This document shows, piece by piece, positions 52,601 through 59,346 of a stretch of DNA of 64,000 nucleotides. How positions within the stretch are numbered: position 1 is the first letter of the stretch; each line of letters starts with the position of its first letter. The notes under the pieces were generated by a model that ran no database searches, was not told the origin of the DNA, and was given only the letters and a program-made list of their open reading frames with translations. Position numbers and translations under genes: made by a program. Origin of the DNA: Paenibacillus larvae subsp. larvae (GTDB taxonomy: Bacteria; Bacillota; Bacilli; Paenibacillales; NBRC-103111); assembly GCF_002003265.1 (NCBI RefSeq), contig NZ_CP019687.1:1054001-1118000 (forward strand), written 5' to 3'.

Positions 52601-54368
52601 CAATATCCGGTTGATGGATATCAACAATATCTATACCATAATCCATCTTGTCCGCTTTATGGTCTACTATAAGAACTTGGGCCTTGCTATCCTGCAGCAT
52701 ATATGAAATCCGGTTGGATGGATAGCTAGGGTCAATTGGCAGATAGGCGCCTCCAGCTTTCAAAATACCGATAATTGCTGTAACCAATTCAATGGATCGC
52801 TCCATCATGAGCCCAACAATGGTATCCCCCTCCACCCCTTTGTTGCGCAGCAAATGGGCAAGGCGATTGGCTCTTTCATTTAATTCTCTGTAAGTAATTT
52901 GCTCATCCCCGCATACTACGGCAATATGATGGGGAGTCTTTTGAACCTGCTCCTCGAACCATTCGTGTACCGTTTTGTCCCGGATATATTCCGAGTTGGT
53001 ATTATTGAACTCGTCGAGAATTTGCGATTTTTCGTTCTCAGAGATGATTTCAATGTCAGACAGAAAATTCTCCGGATAACGAACCATGCCAAGAACTATG
53101 TTTCTAAAATGCTTCAGCATTTTCGCTATGAATGGCTGTTCATAAAGGCCGGTATTGTAGCTTACATCCACCCGGATATCATCATGAATTTCCAATGAAA
53201 TCAACAGATTATAGTTTGTTTGTTCAACTGAAGAATAAGAATCTATATTAAGCTGTCCATAACGGGACGTAAGCCTCTGATCAAGCGGATAATTTTCAAT
53301 TACCATTACCGTATCAAAAAGCTCTGATGTATGTTTGAATTTACCGTATTCTTTAATATTTACGATTGAAGTATGCTCATACTCCTCCCGTGCTTGCATA
53401 TCTTTGTTCGTTCTTTTCAGGAATTCCAAAATGCTTATTCCGTCCAGGTAAGTTACCCGCAGGGGAATCGTATTAATGAATAAACCGACTATATCCTCAC
53501 AACCTCTTAGGCTGGAAGGTCTTCCTGAAACGGTAGTACCAAACAGGATATCTTCGCTGTTCTTATATCTCTGCAGCAGAATTCCCCATGCGCTGAAGAA
53601 TATGGAGGCCAGGGTCAGTTCATGTTCGGCCGCAAACGATTCCAATTCACGTTTTGTTTCAGCAGAAAACCCTATTTTTTCATAATCAATAACTCGTTCG
53701 GATAAGCTGTTTTTTCTTGTTATCGACAAAGGTCTGCTTTCTTCTATATCTTTTAAATACTCCTGCCAAAACGCTTTTTCTTTGCTCTCATCATGGCTCT
53801 GTAACCATTTGATAAACTCTTTGAATTTTGTTTTTGGTTTGCCCATGATTTCTTTTTGCTGGGATAAGTGATCATAAGCTGTGAAAAATTCCTTGAGGAT
53901 AATTGCATTGCTCCAACCGTCATAAAGTATGTGATGATTGCTTACGAGCATGGTATATGTATTGACGTCTTGTTTAAATAAGCTAATGCGAAAAGGAACA
54001 TCCTGCAAATTGAATTTTTGTTGCAGATCTTTACGTTTTTCTTTTGCTAAGATAGAGGCTTGCTGACTGGGTGTTTCCTGCTCAATGTCCACGAATCTCA
54101 TATGCAGCCCGTGTTCTTTGAGGACAATTTGAACAGGCTGCTTGACCTGTTCCCATCTGAATATGGTTCTTAACATTTCATTGGTTCTGATGACCACGTT
54201 CCAAGCGGCCTGAAACATATCCAGATCAATACAGCCGGATATATTCATGCATAGCTGCTCATGGTAATCTTCCGAGTCCGGGTCCTGTAAATAATGAAAC
54301 AGCATTCCTTCTTGAACAGGAGTTAAGCTGATGATATCTTCTACTTCACTTTTATTGATTTTCCTCAT
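46602..54368 (-). CDS. NRPS-PKS: C - A(basic residue) - PCP - KS - AT - KR - ACP
   Basis: 2,588 residues, the first synthase subunit. C: H-H-I-L-Y-D-G (146). A: Y-T-S-G-S-T-G-K-P-K-G (611), specificity residues D-P-E-D-I-G-G-V-E-K; acids at three positions suggest Lys or Arg. PCP: I-G-G-N-S-L (about 1000). KS: T-G-C-S-T-S-L (1226), H-G-T-A-T, G-H-L-D. AT: G-H-S-L-G-E (1669) and S-H-A-F-H-S (1766), malonyl type. KR: G-G-M-G-G-I-G (2199) and V-S-Y-N-A-A-N. ACP: L-G-A-N-S-L-D (2519). It would make a 3-hydroxy-4-amino acyl chain from Lys/Arg plus malonate, passed to the next KS. Its opening C domain implies a donor made elsewhere, plausibly an acyl-D-Asn cap that the ZmaM-like enzyme later removes. 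GGAAGG precedes ATG. The basic tail (L-A-K-L-K-S-H-S) may dock to the next KS. Confidence 0.9.
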   Translation of the reverse strand: MRKINKSEVEDIISLTPVQEGMLFHYLQDPDSEDYHEQLCMNISGCIDLDMFQAAWNVVIRTNEMLRTIFRWEQVKQPVQIVLKEHGLHMRFVDIEQETPSQQASILAKEKRKDLQQKFNLQDVPFRISLFKQDVNTYTMLVSNHHILYDGWSNAIILKEFFTAYDHLSQQKEIMGKPKTKFKEFIKWLQSHDESKEKAFWQEYLKDIEESRPLSITRKNSLSERVIDYEKIGFSAETKRELESFAAEHELTLASIFFSAWGILLQRYKNSEDILFGTTVSGRPSSLRGCEDIVGLFINTIPLRVTYLDGISILEFLKRTNKDMQAREEYEHTSIVNIKEYGKFKHTSELFDTVMVIENYPLDQRLTSRYGQLNIDSYSSVEQTNYNLLISLEIHDDIRVDVSYNTGLYEQPFIAKMLKHFRNIVLGMVRYPENFLSDIEIISENEKSQILDEFNNTNSEYIRDKTVHEWFEEQVQKTPHHIAVVCGDEQITYRELNERANRLAHLLRNKGVEGDTIVGLMMERSIELVTAIIGILKAGGAYLPIDPSYPSNRISYMLQDSKAQVLIVDHKADKMDYGIDIVDIHQPDIEFLPSNNLPIEITDSHLVYVLYTSGSTGKPKGVLIEHRNLVNLLIWYINNHGIEEKTHIPFMTNYVFDPSAEQIFAPLIRGGTVYCIKQELLFNTEQFLNYLQQHELGLIDVTPVLLRELLYDKKNDIGLKRVIAGGERLDNQLKNQIIKNGFTLYNGYGPTETTVEVIFTKCELDRDVVLGKPIDNVNIYILHKHDELQPVGVVGELCIAGPAVGRGYLNKPELTKQRFVSDPFCPEQRMFRTGDLARWLPDGSIEYMGRQDDQVKINGVRIELQEIESSLLKHPQIKDAIVVLRENKQGEKYAAAYCVSEGIDLSHDEIKDFLRNILPDNMIPSCFVLMEKLPLLPSGKVDRAALPEPKGFVSNRAKLYIEPEKELEKAIAQIWKEALGIEQVGLHDNFFDIGGNSLKLIRVYGRLQALTSKEVTIADMFANPTVSTLSDFLSGKDQDKGENESLPAPESTPGMEIAVIGMAGRFPGAGSVDEFWSNLKNEVESIQLYSDHELRQLGINSEMLDNPAFVKTAGGILQDKDCFDASFFGYSSKEAELMDPQMRLLHECVWEALEHSGYNPESYPGKIGLYAGASDDFYWTSLISNNTTSSIDQYKAAILTRKDFLCTNISYKLNLRGPSYTVQTGCSTSLVAIVNAYQALQGGDCHMAVAGGVTIYPEPIAGYVFQDGMIFSPDGHCRAFDEKAQGTVPGEGVGVVVLKRLQAAIEDGDYIHAVIKGVATNNDGYRKVGFTAPSIEGQTEVIQAAHRMAEVEAESIAYVEAHGTATTLGDPVELEALRRAFHSEHTGFCAIGSVKTNIGHLDAAAGVAGFIKTVLALKHREIPASLHFHNPTPKFDFSNSPFYVNSSTSEWKHDKYPMRAGVSSFGIGGTNAHIVLEEAVHALSAGKNELCLIPLSARTEEALDLMSANLAEFVKENPAVSLSHVAYTLQTGRKAFRYRKTIVCSTHDEAASLLTSQGIPGTFTAKAKENPPVVFMFPGQGSQHVKMGFELYGHEPAFHEEMDRCFDILNELGAAAIKDILYPKLETEQAAEQIIQTEIAQPAIFIIEYALARLLMKRGISPSAMIGHSLGEYVAACISGVLSLEDALRLVTARGKWIQEMRTGSMLSVPLSKEEVEPLLNENISIAAVNAPAQCVISGDELLIDQLEKQLTDQGHTVKRLRTSHAFHSKLMDPVLERFKAEMQKIRLNPPQIPYISNVTGTWITAEEATDPNYWVKHLRETVYFDQGICELLDLQEAIFIETGPGRTLTSWVNRRKKGKAGQTAVSMSDNSQAAYLDRHHLLSALGKLWSLGINLNWNELYKDSEKMFRIPLPTYPFERKRYWPKDTPKAAKLENQMMERTSLEKKQEISDWFYMPSWERSATHHYNGDEKAVTCWLIFADGPGIGEYMAERLKKDHRHVITVDIGTGFRKISEQEYVMDPGIPANYQALFSELQASGRFPDRIIHLWSISSSSTSQLTVSQLQLAQDAGFYSCMYIAQSIGLLKVTKQIRMAVITSNMQDVTGEEALNPEQATVLGFVKICPLEYANISCQSIDITTNIETPDLIERILGDISAPQPDLMIAYRGSYRWTPLYKQVQLDNNGLSAERLKENGVYLITGGMGGIGFAMAQHLSKRIRANYVLLGRSPFPDRQSWSDYLTARDAHESTIKKIRGIQGMEENGSEVMIVSADLSCSEQMEEAIARIRARFGKINGVIHAAGIADYEGIIQNRTKEMSEKILAPKVKGTLILDSLLEDEELDFLVLFSSNGNMSYHYKFGQVSYNAANEFLDAYANYKRASSKAYTVSINWCDWKDVGMSVEAAEKWGERLKTDTQTLLKAAITISEGMDVINYVLSSLLSRVIVSPVDLQAEIAFEEASFLKMVKDQETYSLKEQGAETDRHMPAKTGEIQNTLISIWTDLLGDEEIGIHDNVFDLGANSLDMIQANSRLKAIMKQDIPIVTMYTYPTIHTLAEHLTRGEEAEQKPKEDKLNKQKSIMNKTLAKLKSHS

Positions 54369-54400
54369 GCCAACCCTTCCTTTCTAAATTAGAGCAGGAA

Positions 54401-54459
54401 CTGCCACCCGACTTGCGTCAGGTGGCAGCGTTGACGAAACTGAAATCTTGCCAGATTTC
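54401..54459 (-). promoter_or_regulatory. Tandem hairpins between the acetyltransferase and first synthase gene
   Basis: Two hairpins fill the 92-bp gap. One (54442-54459) is a perfect 7-bp stem GAAATCT/AGATTTC with a 4-nt loop just after the acetyltransferase stop. The other (54401-54428) is CTGCCACC/GGTGGCAG extended inward by GAC/GTC after one mismatch, with a TTGC loop. Neither is followed by a clear T-tract on the transcribed strand. They could be a transcript-processing or attenuation site, or a LoaP-type recognition hairpin. Confidence 0.5.
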
Positions 54460-54460
54460 G

Positions 54461-55288
54461 TTAATATTCAAATTCATAGGTTTTAAGTTTAAACCTATAT
54501 TCAAATCCCAGCTTACTTGCCAGGTTTACTGACTCCACATTCGTTTCAAATGTTGACCAATGAGGTGTAATTCCGTTCTCTATGCAATATTCCAAGTAGA
54601 CTTCACATGCTTTTGTTGCAAGCCCTTTATTCTGTTCCTCTTCATCATAGGTTTCAACCGAAATCTCATGATTGTTTCCATCTACGTAGCAGGTGAAGCA
54701 TGAACTAATCACTTGTTCATCTTTAATAACGCAAAAACCGACACCTTTTGTCAAAAAATCATCAATTGAATCCCAAAAATCACTTAGACAGGAACGCAGC
54801 GTGTCATCTGAATCATTTTGAATCAATTCTTTATCCATTCTTTTAATGGTATACTCATTCGTCAGAGAGCGGTAATTGCTCTTTACTTTGTTAAATTTAT
54901 CTTTGTCAAATTCATGGTAGAACTCATAATCCGGTTCATATTCCCTGTGAGAGATGGCATTTTCCAGAACCTTTTCCCATTCTTTATCAAACAATGTGGC
55001 GATAAAGTAACTGCCCCCACTTTCCAGACATTGATCTTTCAGTTGATTTTCAATGCAATCCTTTAAATGTTCCCCAAACACTGGACTACTGGCATCACCA
55101 ATTAAAAAACAAGTAGTTCCTACGGCATCTACCAAAGCTGCTTTGGGGTGATCAGGATCATCTACATAAATATTTCCTACATTCGTTCCGTTAATCACTG
55201 CATTGAGAGGCACATCACTCTTTTCCTCTTTCGTCCTGACTAAATGCTTTACTTTGGGATAATCCGATTTATCCAATAGATACAGCAT
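54461..55288 (-). CDS. pamZ: GNAT acetyltransferase, probable self-resistance (PamZ-like)
   Basis: 275 residues. The C-terminal half (about 130-275) is a GNAT fold with the acetyl-CoA loop E-Q-N-K-G-L-A-T-K-A and the late N-V-E-S-V-N-L-A-S-K-L-G-F helix. The N-terminal half looks like a second, degenerate GNAT-like domain. It is the first gene of the presumed operon, 92 bp before the first synthase. Producers of related cationic antibiotics protect themselves by N-acetylating the product (ZmaR for zwittermicin, EdeQ for edeine; PamZ, as I recall, for paenilamicin), so self-resistance is the likely role. The symbol is offered from context and recalled family, not from a sequence match. A tailoring role in biosynthesis is the alternative. 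GAGGTGG stands 4 bp before the ATG. Confidence 0.75.
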   Translation of the reverse strand: MLYLLDKSDYPKVKHLVRTKEEKSDVPLNAVINGTNVGNIYVDDPDHPKAALVDAVGTTCFLIGDASSPVFGEHLKDCIENQLKDQCLESGGSYFIATLFDKEWEKVLENAISHREYEPDYEFYHEFDKDKFNKVKSNYRSLTNEYTIKRMDKELIQNDSDDTLRSCLSDFWDSIDDFLTKGVGFCVIKDEQVISSCFTCYVDGNNHEISVETYDEEEQNKGLATKACEVYLEYCIENGITPHWSTFETNVESVNLASKLGFEYRFKLKTYEFEY

Positions 55289-55357
55289 GCTTCCACCTCA
55301 ATTTTTAATTAATTACTTTCCAAAACCTTTTTATCAAACATATCATTCGATCGTATT

Positions 55358-55510
55358 GACAAAGTATGTAGAGGTAAAAGGTTTTACTTCCGGCGCTGTT
55401 CATTCCGGGGAATCTACAAAGAAAATATATGGTCATTCCCGGAATGAAAGGCGCCTTCGATCTATAGCTAATACCTTTTACCTGTAAGTCATGAGTTCAA
55501 AAACTTTGTC
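55358..55510. repeat. Nested inverted repeat in the operon leader (MITE-like or structured RNA)
   Basis: Four pairs of arms nest around one centre: GACAAAGT (55358) / ACTTTGTC (55503); AGGTAAAAGGT (55372) / ACCTTTTACCT (55473); GGCGC (55392) / GCGCC (55451); TTCATTCCGGG (55399) / CCCGGAATGAA (55438). The outer right end continues as GTCGACAGCC, and CGACAGCCTAA recurs on the other strand near 59.18 kb, which suggests a small mobile repeat. It lies between the likely operon promoter and the acetyltransferase gene, so it would be transcribed. Confidence 0.7.
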
Positions 55511-55798
55511 GACAGCCTAATCATTCCACTCTATTTCGGACCTCTCTTGAAAAAGGAAAAATCTACAAACATAAAAAATGGCATGCTTCGCCCTTTCATG
55601 CAAAATAACATTTGCACTAAACAGGAGGGAAGAAACCTATTATCCTCTATCAAATAGAACAACGTGCCGTAACAACGATTGCCCATCAATAGATTATAAT
55701 ATCAAAAAAAGCGTATTACTTAATCTGGATGTATATTTTCTATCAATTCCCTTTGAGAGGGTAGGATACATGGATCAAACTGTAACATGCTTATTACC

Positions 55799-55827
55799 AT
55801 TTTATCTCGCCACTTTTTTATTGTCAA
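55799..55827 (-). promoter_or_regulatory. Candidate promoter of the synthase operon
   Basis: On the minus strand TTGACA (55827-55822), a 17-bp spacer and TAAAAT (55804-55799) form a near-consensus sigma-A promoter. Transcription would start near 55792, leaving a leader of about 500 nt before the acetyltransferase gene. No other minus-strand gene lies between. Confidence 0.55.
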
Positions 55828-55924
55828 ATTGTGTATATTTAATATTTTTTTCAATAGAAGTTAAATACTAGATATGTCTGACTGATAAAATGGATTCAAT
55901 TACAGGGAGGAATTAATTATTAGA

Positions 55925-56108
55925 TTACAATGAGCCTGGAACAAATTTTCCTTTGAATAACGTAGCTACTCGTCTCGATCTTCTAGCAATGGCTTCAGCA
56001 GAACAAGATGCTTCAACAAACACGATGTTTGCATCGTCCCCAACTTGCGGCCAAATTTGTTCTCCTTCATGATTAAGTGGTATTTTCCCACCGGAAATAA
56101 AGTAGAGC
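55925..56108 (-). pseudogene. Coding remnant of unknown family
   Basis: An open stretch of about 60 codons without a start, ending in K-F-V-P-G-S-L-stop, with protein-like composition (for example G-G-K-I-P-L-N-H-E-G-E-Q-I-W and A-I-A-R-R-S-R-R-V-A-T-L-F). A stop codon cuts it off at the 5' side. I do not recognise the family. It is probably the tail of a lost gene. Confidence 0.35.
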
Positions 56109-56215
56109 TATCGTGCTAATGGCCGTTCATCTACCCATCTTGAAACTTCACCTCAAGTAAAAAATATATTATCCAATCCCAAACACTGCTTTACAAATAC
56201 AGTTTTTTTAATTAA

Positions 56216-56899
56216 TTATGCCCCCGATTTTTTTAATATACTTTCAATTTCTTGAAATCCACGTTTTTGAGCATGTTTCAAAGGAGGTATCCCATCTCTA
56301 TCACCAATATGGACATCAGCACCATGATCGACCAACAGTTGTATGATTTTTTGATAATTCTCTCCTCCATCGCCTAGAATTACCGCTTCCAATAATGCCG
56401 TCCAATATAAATTATTAACATGGTTTACATCAATATCCGAATGAGTAAGAAGTTCTTTAACGATATCTACGTGCCCCCGTTCTGAAGCAGGGATGAGAGC
56501 CGTACCCCCAAACCGGTTCGTAATTTTTGTATCAGCACCTGCATCAATCGCCAGTTTTACGATTTCGAGCAATCCTTCGGCACCAGCATATAAGAGTACG
56601 TTATCTAAGTTGTTATCACGAATGTTAATATCCGCCCCCTTTAGGATAAGTACCTTTACCGTATCTACCTTGTTGTTATAAGTCGCTGCCATAACGGCTG
56701 TTCTCCCATGTCCATCCGTTGCATTGATGTCTGCTCCGTCATTAAGCAGGTTTAGAACGTTTTCAGTATCTCCTTTTTCCGCCAAAAAGATCAATTCATC
56801 GTTCATCATTTCCACCTTCTTTTCTCTCTGCGAGTTGGAAATCGTATGGCACCCGGTAAACAAAATAACAACAAATAAAATCATGTAGAGACGATTCAT
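56216..56899 (-). CDS. Ankyrin-repeat lipoprotein
   Basis: 227 residues. A lipoprotein signal peptide with lipobox L-F-T-G-C (cysteine 17) is followed by five ankyrin repeats, shown by recurring G-A-D-I-N / D-G-H-G-R-T-A / A-A-x-x-G-x-x-x-I-V segments spaced about 33 residues apart from residue 35 to the end. Secreted ankyrin proteins bind other proteins; no catalytic motif is present and the partner cannot be told from the sequence. It stands alone, divergent from the LysR remnant across a 109-bp gap that should hold both promoters. I see no link to the synthase locus. Confidence 0.8.
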   Translation of the reverse strand: MNRLYMILFVVILFTGCHTISNSQREKKVEMMNDELIFLAEKGDTENVLNLLNDGADINATDGHGRTAVMAATYNNKVDTVKVLILKGADINIRDNNLDNVLLYAGAEGLLEIVKLAIDAGADTKITNRFGGTALIPASERGHVDIVKELLTHSDIDVNHVNNLYWTALLEAVILGDGGENYQKIIQLLVDHGADVHIGDRDGIPPLKHAQKRGFQEIESILKKSGA

Positions 56900-57008
56900 G
56901 CTCCTTTTTCTTTCTATACAAGTATGCTAACATATGGATAACTAACATGGATAATACAAAAAAAATAAGATTTGCTTAAGTTTTCCATATATAAAAAGGA
57001 GTTTCGAC

Positions 57009-57579
57009 ATGGATATAAGACAACTGCGATATTTTATAGCCATTGTGGAGGAAAGGAAAATTTCTGCTGCTGCTGAAAGACTGCATATCTCTCAACCGCC
57101 ATTAAGCCAACATTTGAAAACAATGGAAGAGGAACTCGGCTCAAAATTAGTAGAGAGAAGCGGAAAATTTTTAGAAATAACGGAAGCAGGGAAAGTCTTA
57201 TATAAATATGACTTGCAGATGGACCTTTTAATGGAAGAGGCCAAAATGGAAGTTAAGGAAGTCAGAATGGGGGTAAATGGAAAACTAACGATTGGCATCA
57301 ATACGTTTTCGGTAGTCGAGTTACCTGAAATCCTTCTTCAATTTCAAAAACAATATCCTAAGGTTACTTATAAAGTTCAACAAAATGAATCAGCTCAGCT
57401 TTGTAAATTAGTGAGAGACCGGGTTGTAGAACTGGCGATCATTCGTATGCCACTAGAGCTGGATCATTTTTCAGTTATTCACCTTTGCCTCAGTCGGATT
57501 AATATGGTTAAAGAATCATTACTTATCTAAGAGTGCTCAAAATTTTATAAATTTAATCAAAAAAACTACACTTAGATGA
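57009..57579 (+). pseudogene. LysR-family regulator, broken
   Basis: The first 155 or so residues are a normal LysR protein: the winged helix (M-D-I-R-Q-L-R-Y-F, S-Q-P-P-L-S-Q-H-L-K) and the start of the effector domain (L-T-I-G-I-N). The frame then runs out at residue 173, against about 290 in the family. A fitting C-terminal tail (W-L-K-N-H-Y-L-S-K-S-A-Q-N-F-I) follows in another frame up to 57579. The gene has therefore lost an internal stretch of about 100 codons and shifted frame. DNA binding might persist but ligand response should not. Confidence 0.75.
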
Positions 57580-57642
57580 AACTATATGAATGCGGTGAAT
57601 GGTTGGAGTATTTTCGTAAAAAAGCTGTCGATGACTTTTATC

Positions 57643-57680
57643 GATAGTCTGACACAGGCTATCTGCCTATGTTTTTAGTA
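57643..57680 (+). terminator. Probable terminator after the LysR remnant
   Basis: GATAGTCTG (57643-57651) pairs with CAGGCTATC (57655-57663), one mismatch, 3-nt loop, followed after a few bases by GTTTTTA. Confidence 0.4.
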
Positions 57681-57854
57681 AACGGAAAGAATCACAAAAG
57701 AGACGAAAGAGACCGCTCGCGATACCAACATTCTTTTGCACGGTGGTGAAAAATGCTGAACTATGCAAACCATGAACAGTAATTTCCTGATCTTATATGT
57801 TTTATTTCATTATATAAAAAATACAAAAAAGAAGGCAGATTTGTCCCACCCTCT

Positions 57855-57965
57855 TTATACTGTAATTGAATTCAGCATATCAAGATTATCATTTCTTACA
57901 GAGTCCAAGGGCATCTCTTTGTAATCTCTCAGCAATCGCAGCAATAATGGTTTTTTAATATCCAA
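57855..57965 (-). CDS. Possible 36-residue peptide downstream of the NAT gene
   Basis: A short frame beginning TTG at 57965, 6 bp after a GGAGG site and 22 bp after the stop of the arylamine N-acetyltransferase-like gene. It reads D-I-K-K-P-L-L-L-R-L-L-R-D-Y-K-E-M-P, then D-S-V-R-N-D-N-L-D-M-L-N-S-I-T-V. The first half is a basic amphipathic helix. I know no family for it; it may be a real small protein or the stub of a lost gene. Start and expression are uncertain. Confidence 0.35.
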   Translation of the reverse strand: MDIKKPLLLRLLRDYKEMPLDSVRNDNLDMLNSITV

Positions 57966-57987
57966 AGTCACCCTCCATCATGAAAAT

Positions 57988-58764
57988 TCATTTATTTCTT
58001 CTTCTGTTAAAGATGTTGATAGCTTCCTTATAGAGTTCATAATTCATATTAAAGCGTTTGGTTATCCAATATTCAAGCTCTTCTGTATTCAATTCTTTTT
58101 TTATTTTTTCGCCCGGAAAATATTGTTTCAATGTATTGTTTGTTAGTGAGGCAGGAATGTTGCCAATGTATCCAAAAATCAGAATATCTTTGAGGAAGGA
58201 CGATGTGCTCCAATCATTTGATTTAATTATGAGGGGCCGCATATGTTCAAGTTGAACCGGATTCGTATTTAGTGTTTTAGTTGGTCCCGGAGTTCTTACA
58301 ATTTTTATCCCGTCTGTGGAAACTGTATATTCAAAAGTTTCCCTGTTATCGCTTGCGACAAACGACACAAATATTGGATAGGCCTGGAACAAGGGAGCAC
58401 AATAACCAACGTCCACATAGTATGGCTGATCCAGATCAACACGTAAACACAGATGGCCGGGTTCCATGTACAGATAATGGACATGAAACCCCAGCTGTTT
58501 TAAAAGCCAATAAAATCCTGTAGATATTGTCCAGCAAGCACCGCCATATCCGTCATTCATGATTCGATTAAAGTATTTCTCAACGGGGGGAAGAAATTCA
58601 TTCGTTAAATAACCACGTTCATAGTCCAAAATTTTCGTTACGTTCTCCCATCTGACTTTTAATTGATGATTTCTAATAAGATCATTCAGCAAGGAAATAT
58701 CAATGTCTCTCCTTGAAACCTCTAAGTAGTTCAAAAATCTATCGACAATCTCATTCGCACTCAT
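57988..58764 (-). CDS. Arylamine N-acetyltransferase-like protein
   Basis: 258 residues of the NAT family, which transfers acetyl or other acyl groups from CoA to amines through a Cys-His-Asp triad. Candidate triad: C77 in G-G-A-C-W, H104 in P-G-H-L-C-L-R-V, D118 in Y-V-D-V-G-Y. The canonical R-G-G-x-C-x-E-x-N is altered to G-Y-G-G-A-C-W-T-I, so substrate range may differ. RifF-type relatives close macrolactams in antibiotic pathways. The gene is separated from the synthase locus by unrelated and broken genes, so I would not assign it to the pathway without proof. It may form a small unit with the 36-codon frame downstream. Confidence 0.75.
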   Translation of the reverse strand: MSANEIVDRFLNYLEVSRRDIDISLLNDLIRNHQLKVRWENVTKILDYERGYLTNEFLPPVEKYFNRIMNDGYGGACWTISTGFYWLLKQLGFHVHYLYMEPGHLCLRVDLDQPYYVDVGYCAPLFQAYPIFVSFVASDNRETFEYTVSTDGIKIVRTPGPTKTLNTNPVQLEHMRPLIIKSNDWSTSSFLKDILIFGYIGNIPASLTNNTLKQYFPGEKIKKELNTEELEYWITKRFNMNYELYKEAINIFNRRRNK

Positions 58765-59230
58765 AGAATTATCCCTCCTTAGATAAATTTGTGGCTTTCA
58801 TCGATCAACTCAAGAATGTTTTATTTTTACGTTGATTTAGTAAATGTTCAATTTATTATCCTGTCCCGGTTCACTAATCCATTATATCATTTAAACCAAA
58901 TACTGGTAACGGAATATACGGTGAATAAGACGAAAGTTCAACCCACTTGTGTTGTAACTTTAAAATTTGAAAGAATTCAACATAGTGATTTAGTTAATTC
59001 ATCGTTTCAATTTTTAGGTTTAGGTGATGATCCATTCGCTGAATTAAGGACAGATTTAGATCAGCAGCAAGCTCTGTTTCATGTAACCTAAACAAATGTT
59101 TCTACCGCCAAAGATTCTGGTCAAACCGGAATAAGAGATGATCTTGCCATAAAAATAAACAATCCGTTATAAAACGGTTAGGCTGTCGGGAAATCCCAGC
59201 AGCTTTAAGTTTTGGTGAAAAAATTTTATC
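58765..59230. other. Intergenic region, no convincing gene
   Basis: A 100-codon open frame on the plus strand (58789-59091) has a protein-like second half, but no ribosome site and no family I recognise; it may be a remnant. Two hairpins lie near its end: CCGTT/AACGG (59164-59177) and GCTG..GGG/CCC..CAGC (59182-59203). The sequence GGCTGTCGGG at 59181 recalls the end of the leader repeat at 55.5 kb. Confidence 0.4.
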
Positions 59231-59293
59231 TTGCAATTAGTTGTGATTAGGAATAATATTTATCTATAAACAAAAATGTTTACTTAGGGAAAC
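59231..59293 (+). promoter_or_regulatory. mntH promoter with likely MntR operator
   Basis: TTGCAA (59231-59236), 17 bp and TAATAT (59254-59259) make a sigma-A-like promoter. Just downstream, GTTTACTTAGGGAAAC (59278-59293) is an imperfect palindrome close to the MntR box known upstream of Bacillus mntH genes. Manganese-dependent repression is the expected control. Confidence 0.55.
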
Positions 59294-59346
59294 AATTATT
59301 AAATCATCAATGTCTGCATCTTAGTTGCGTATTAGGAGGGAAAACA

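Noticed and set aside
55578-55871. A 97-codon plus-strand open frame
   Set aside because: No ribosome site, biased low-complexity composition, and it overlaps the likely operon promoter.
58789-59091. A 100-codon plus-strand open frame
   Set aside because: Its second half looks somewhat protein-like but there is no ribosome site and no recognised family; kept only as a note in the intergenic entry.
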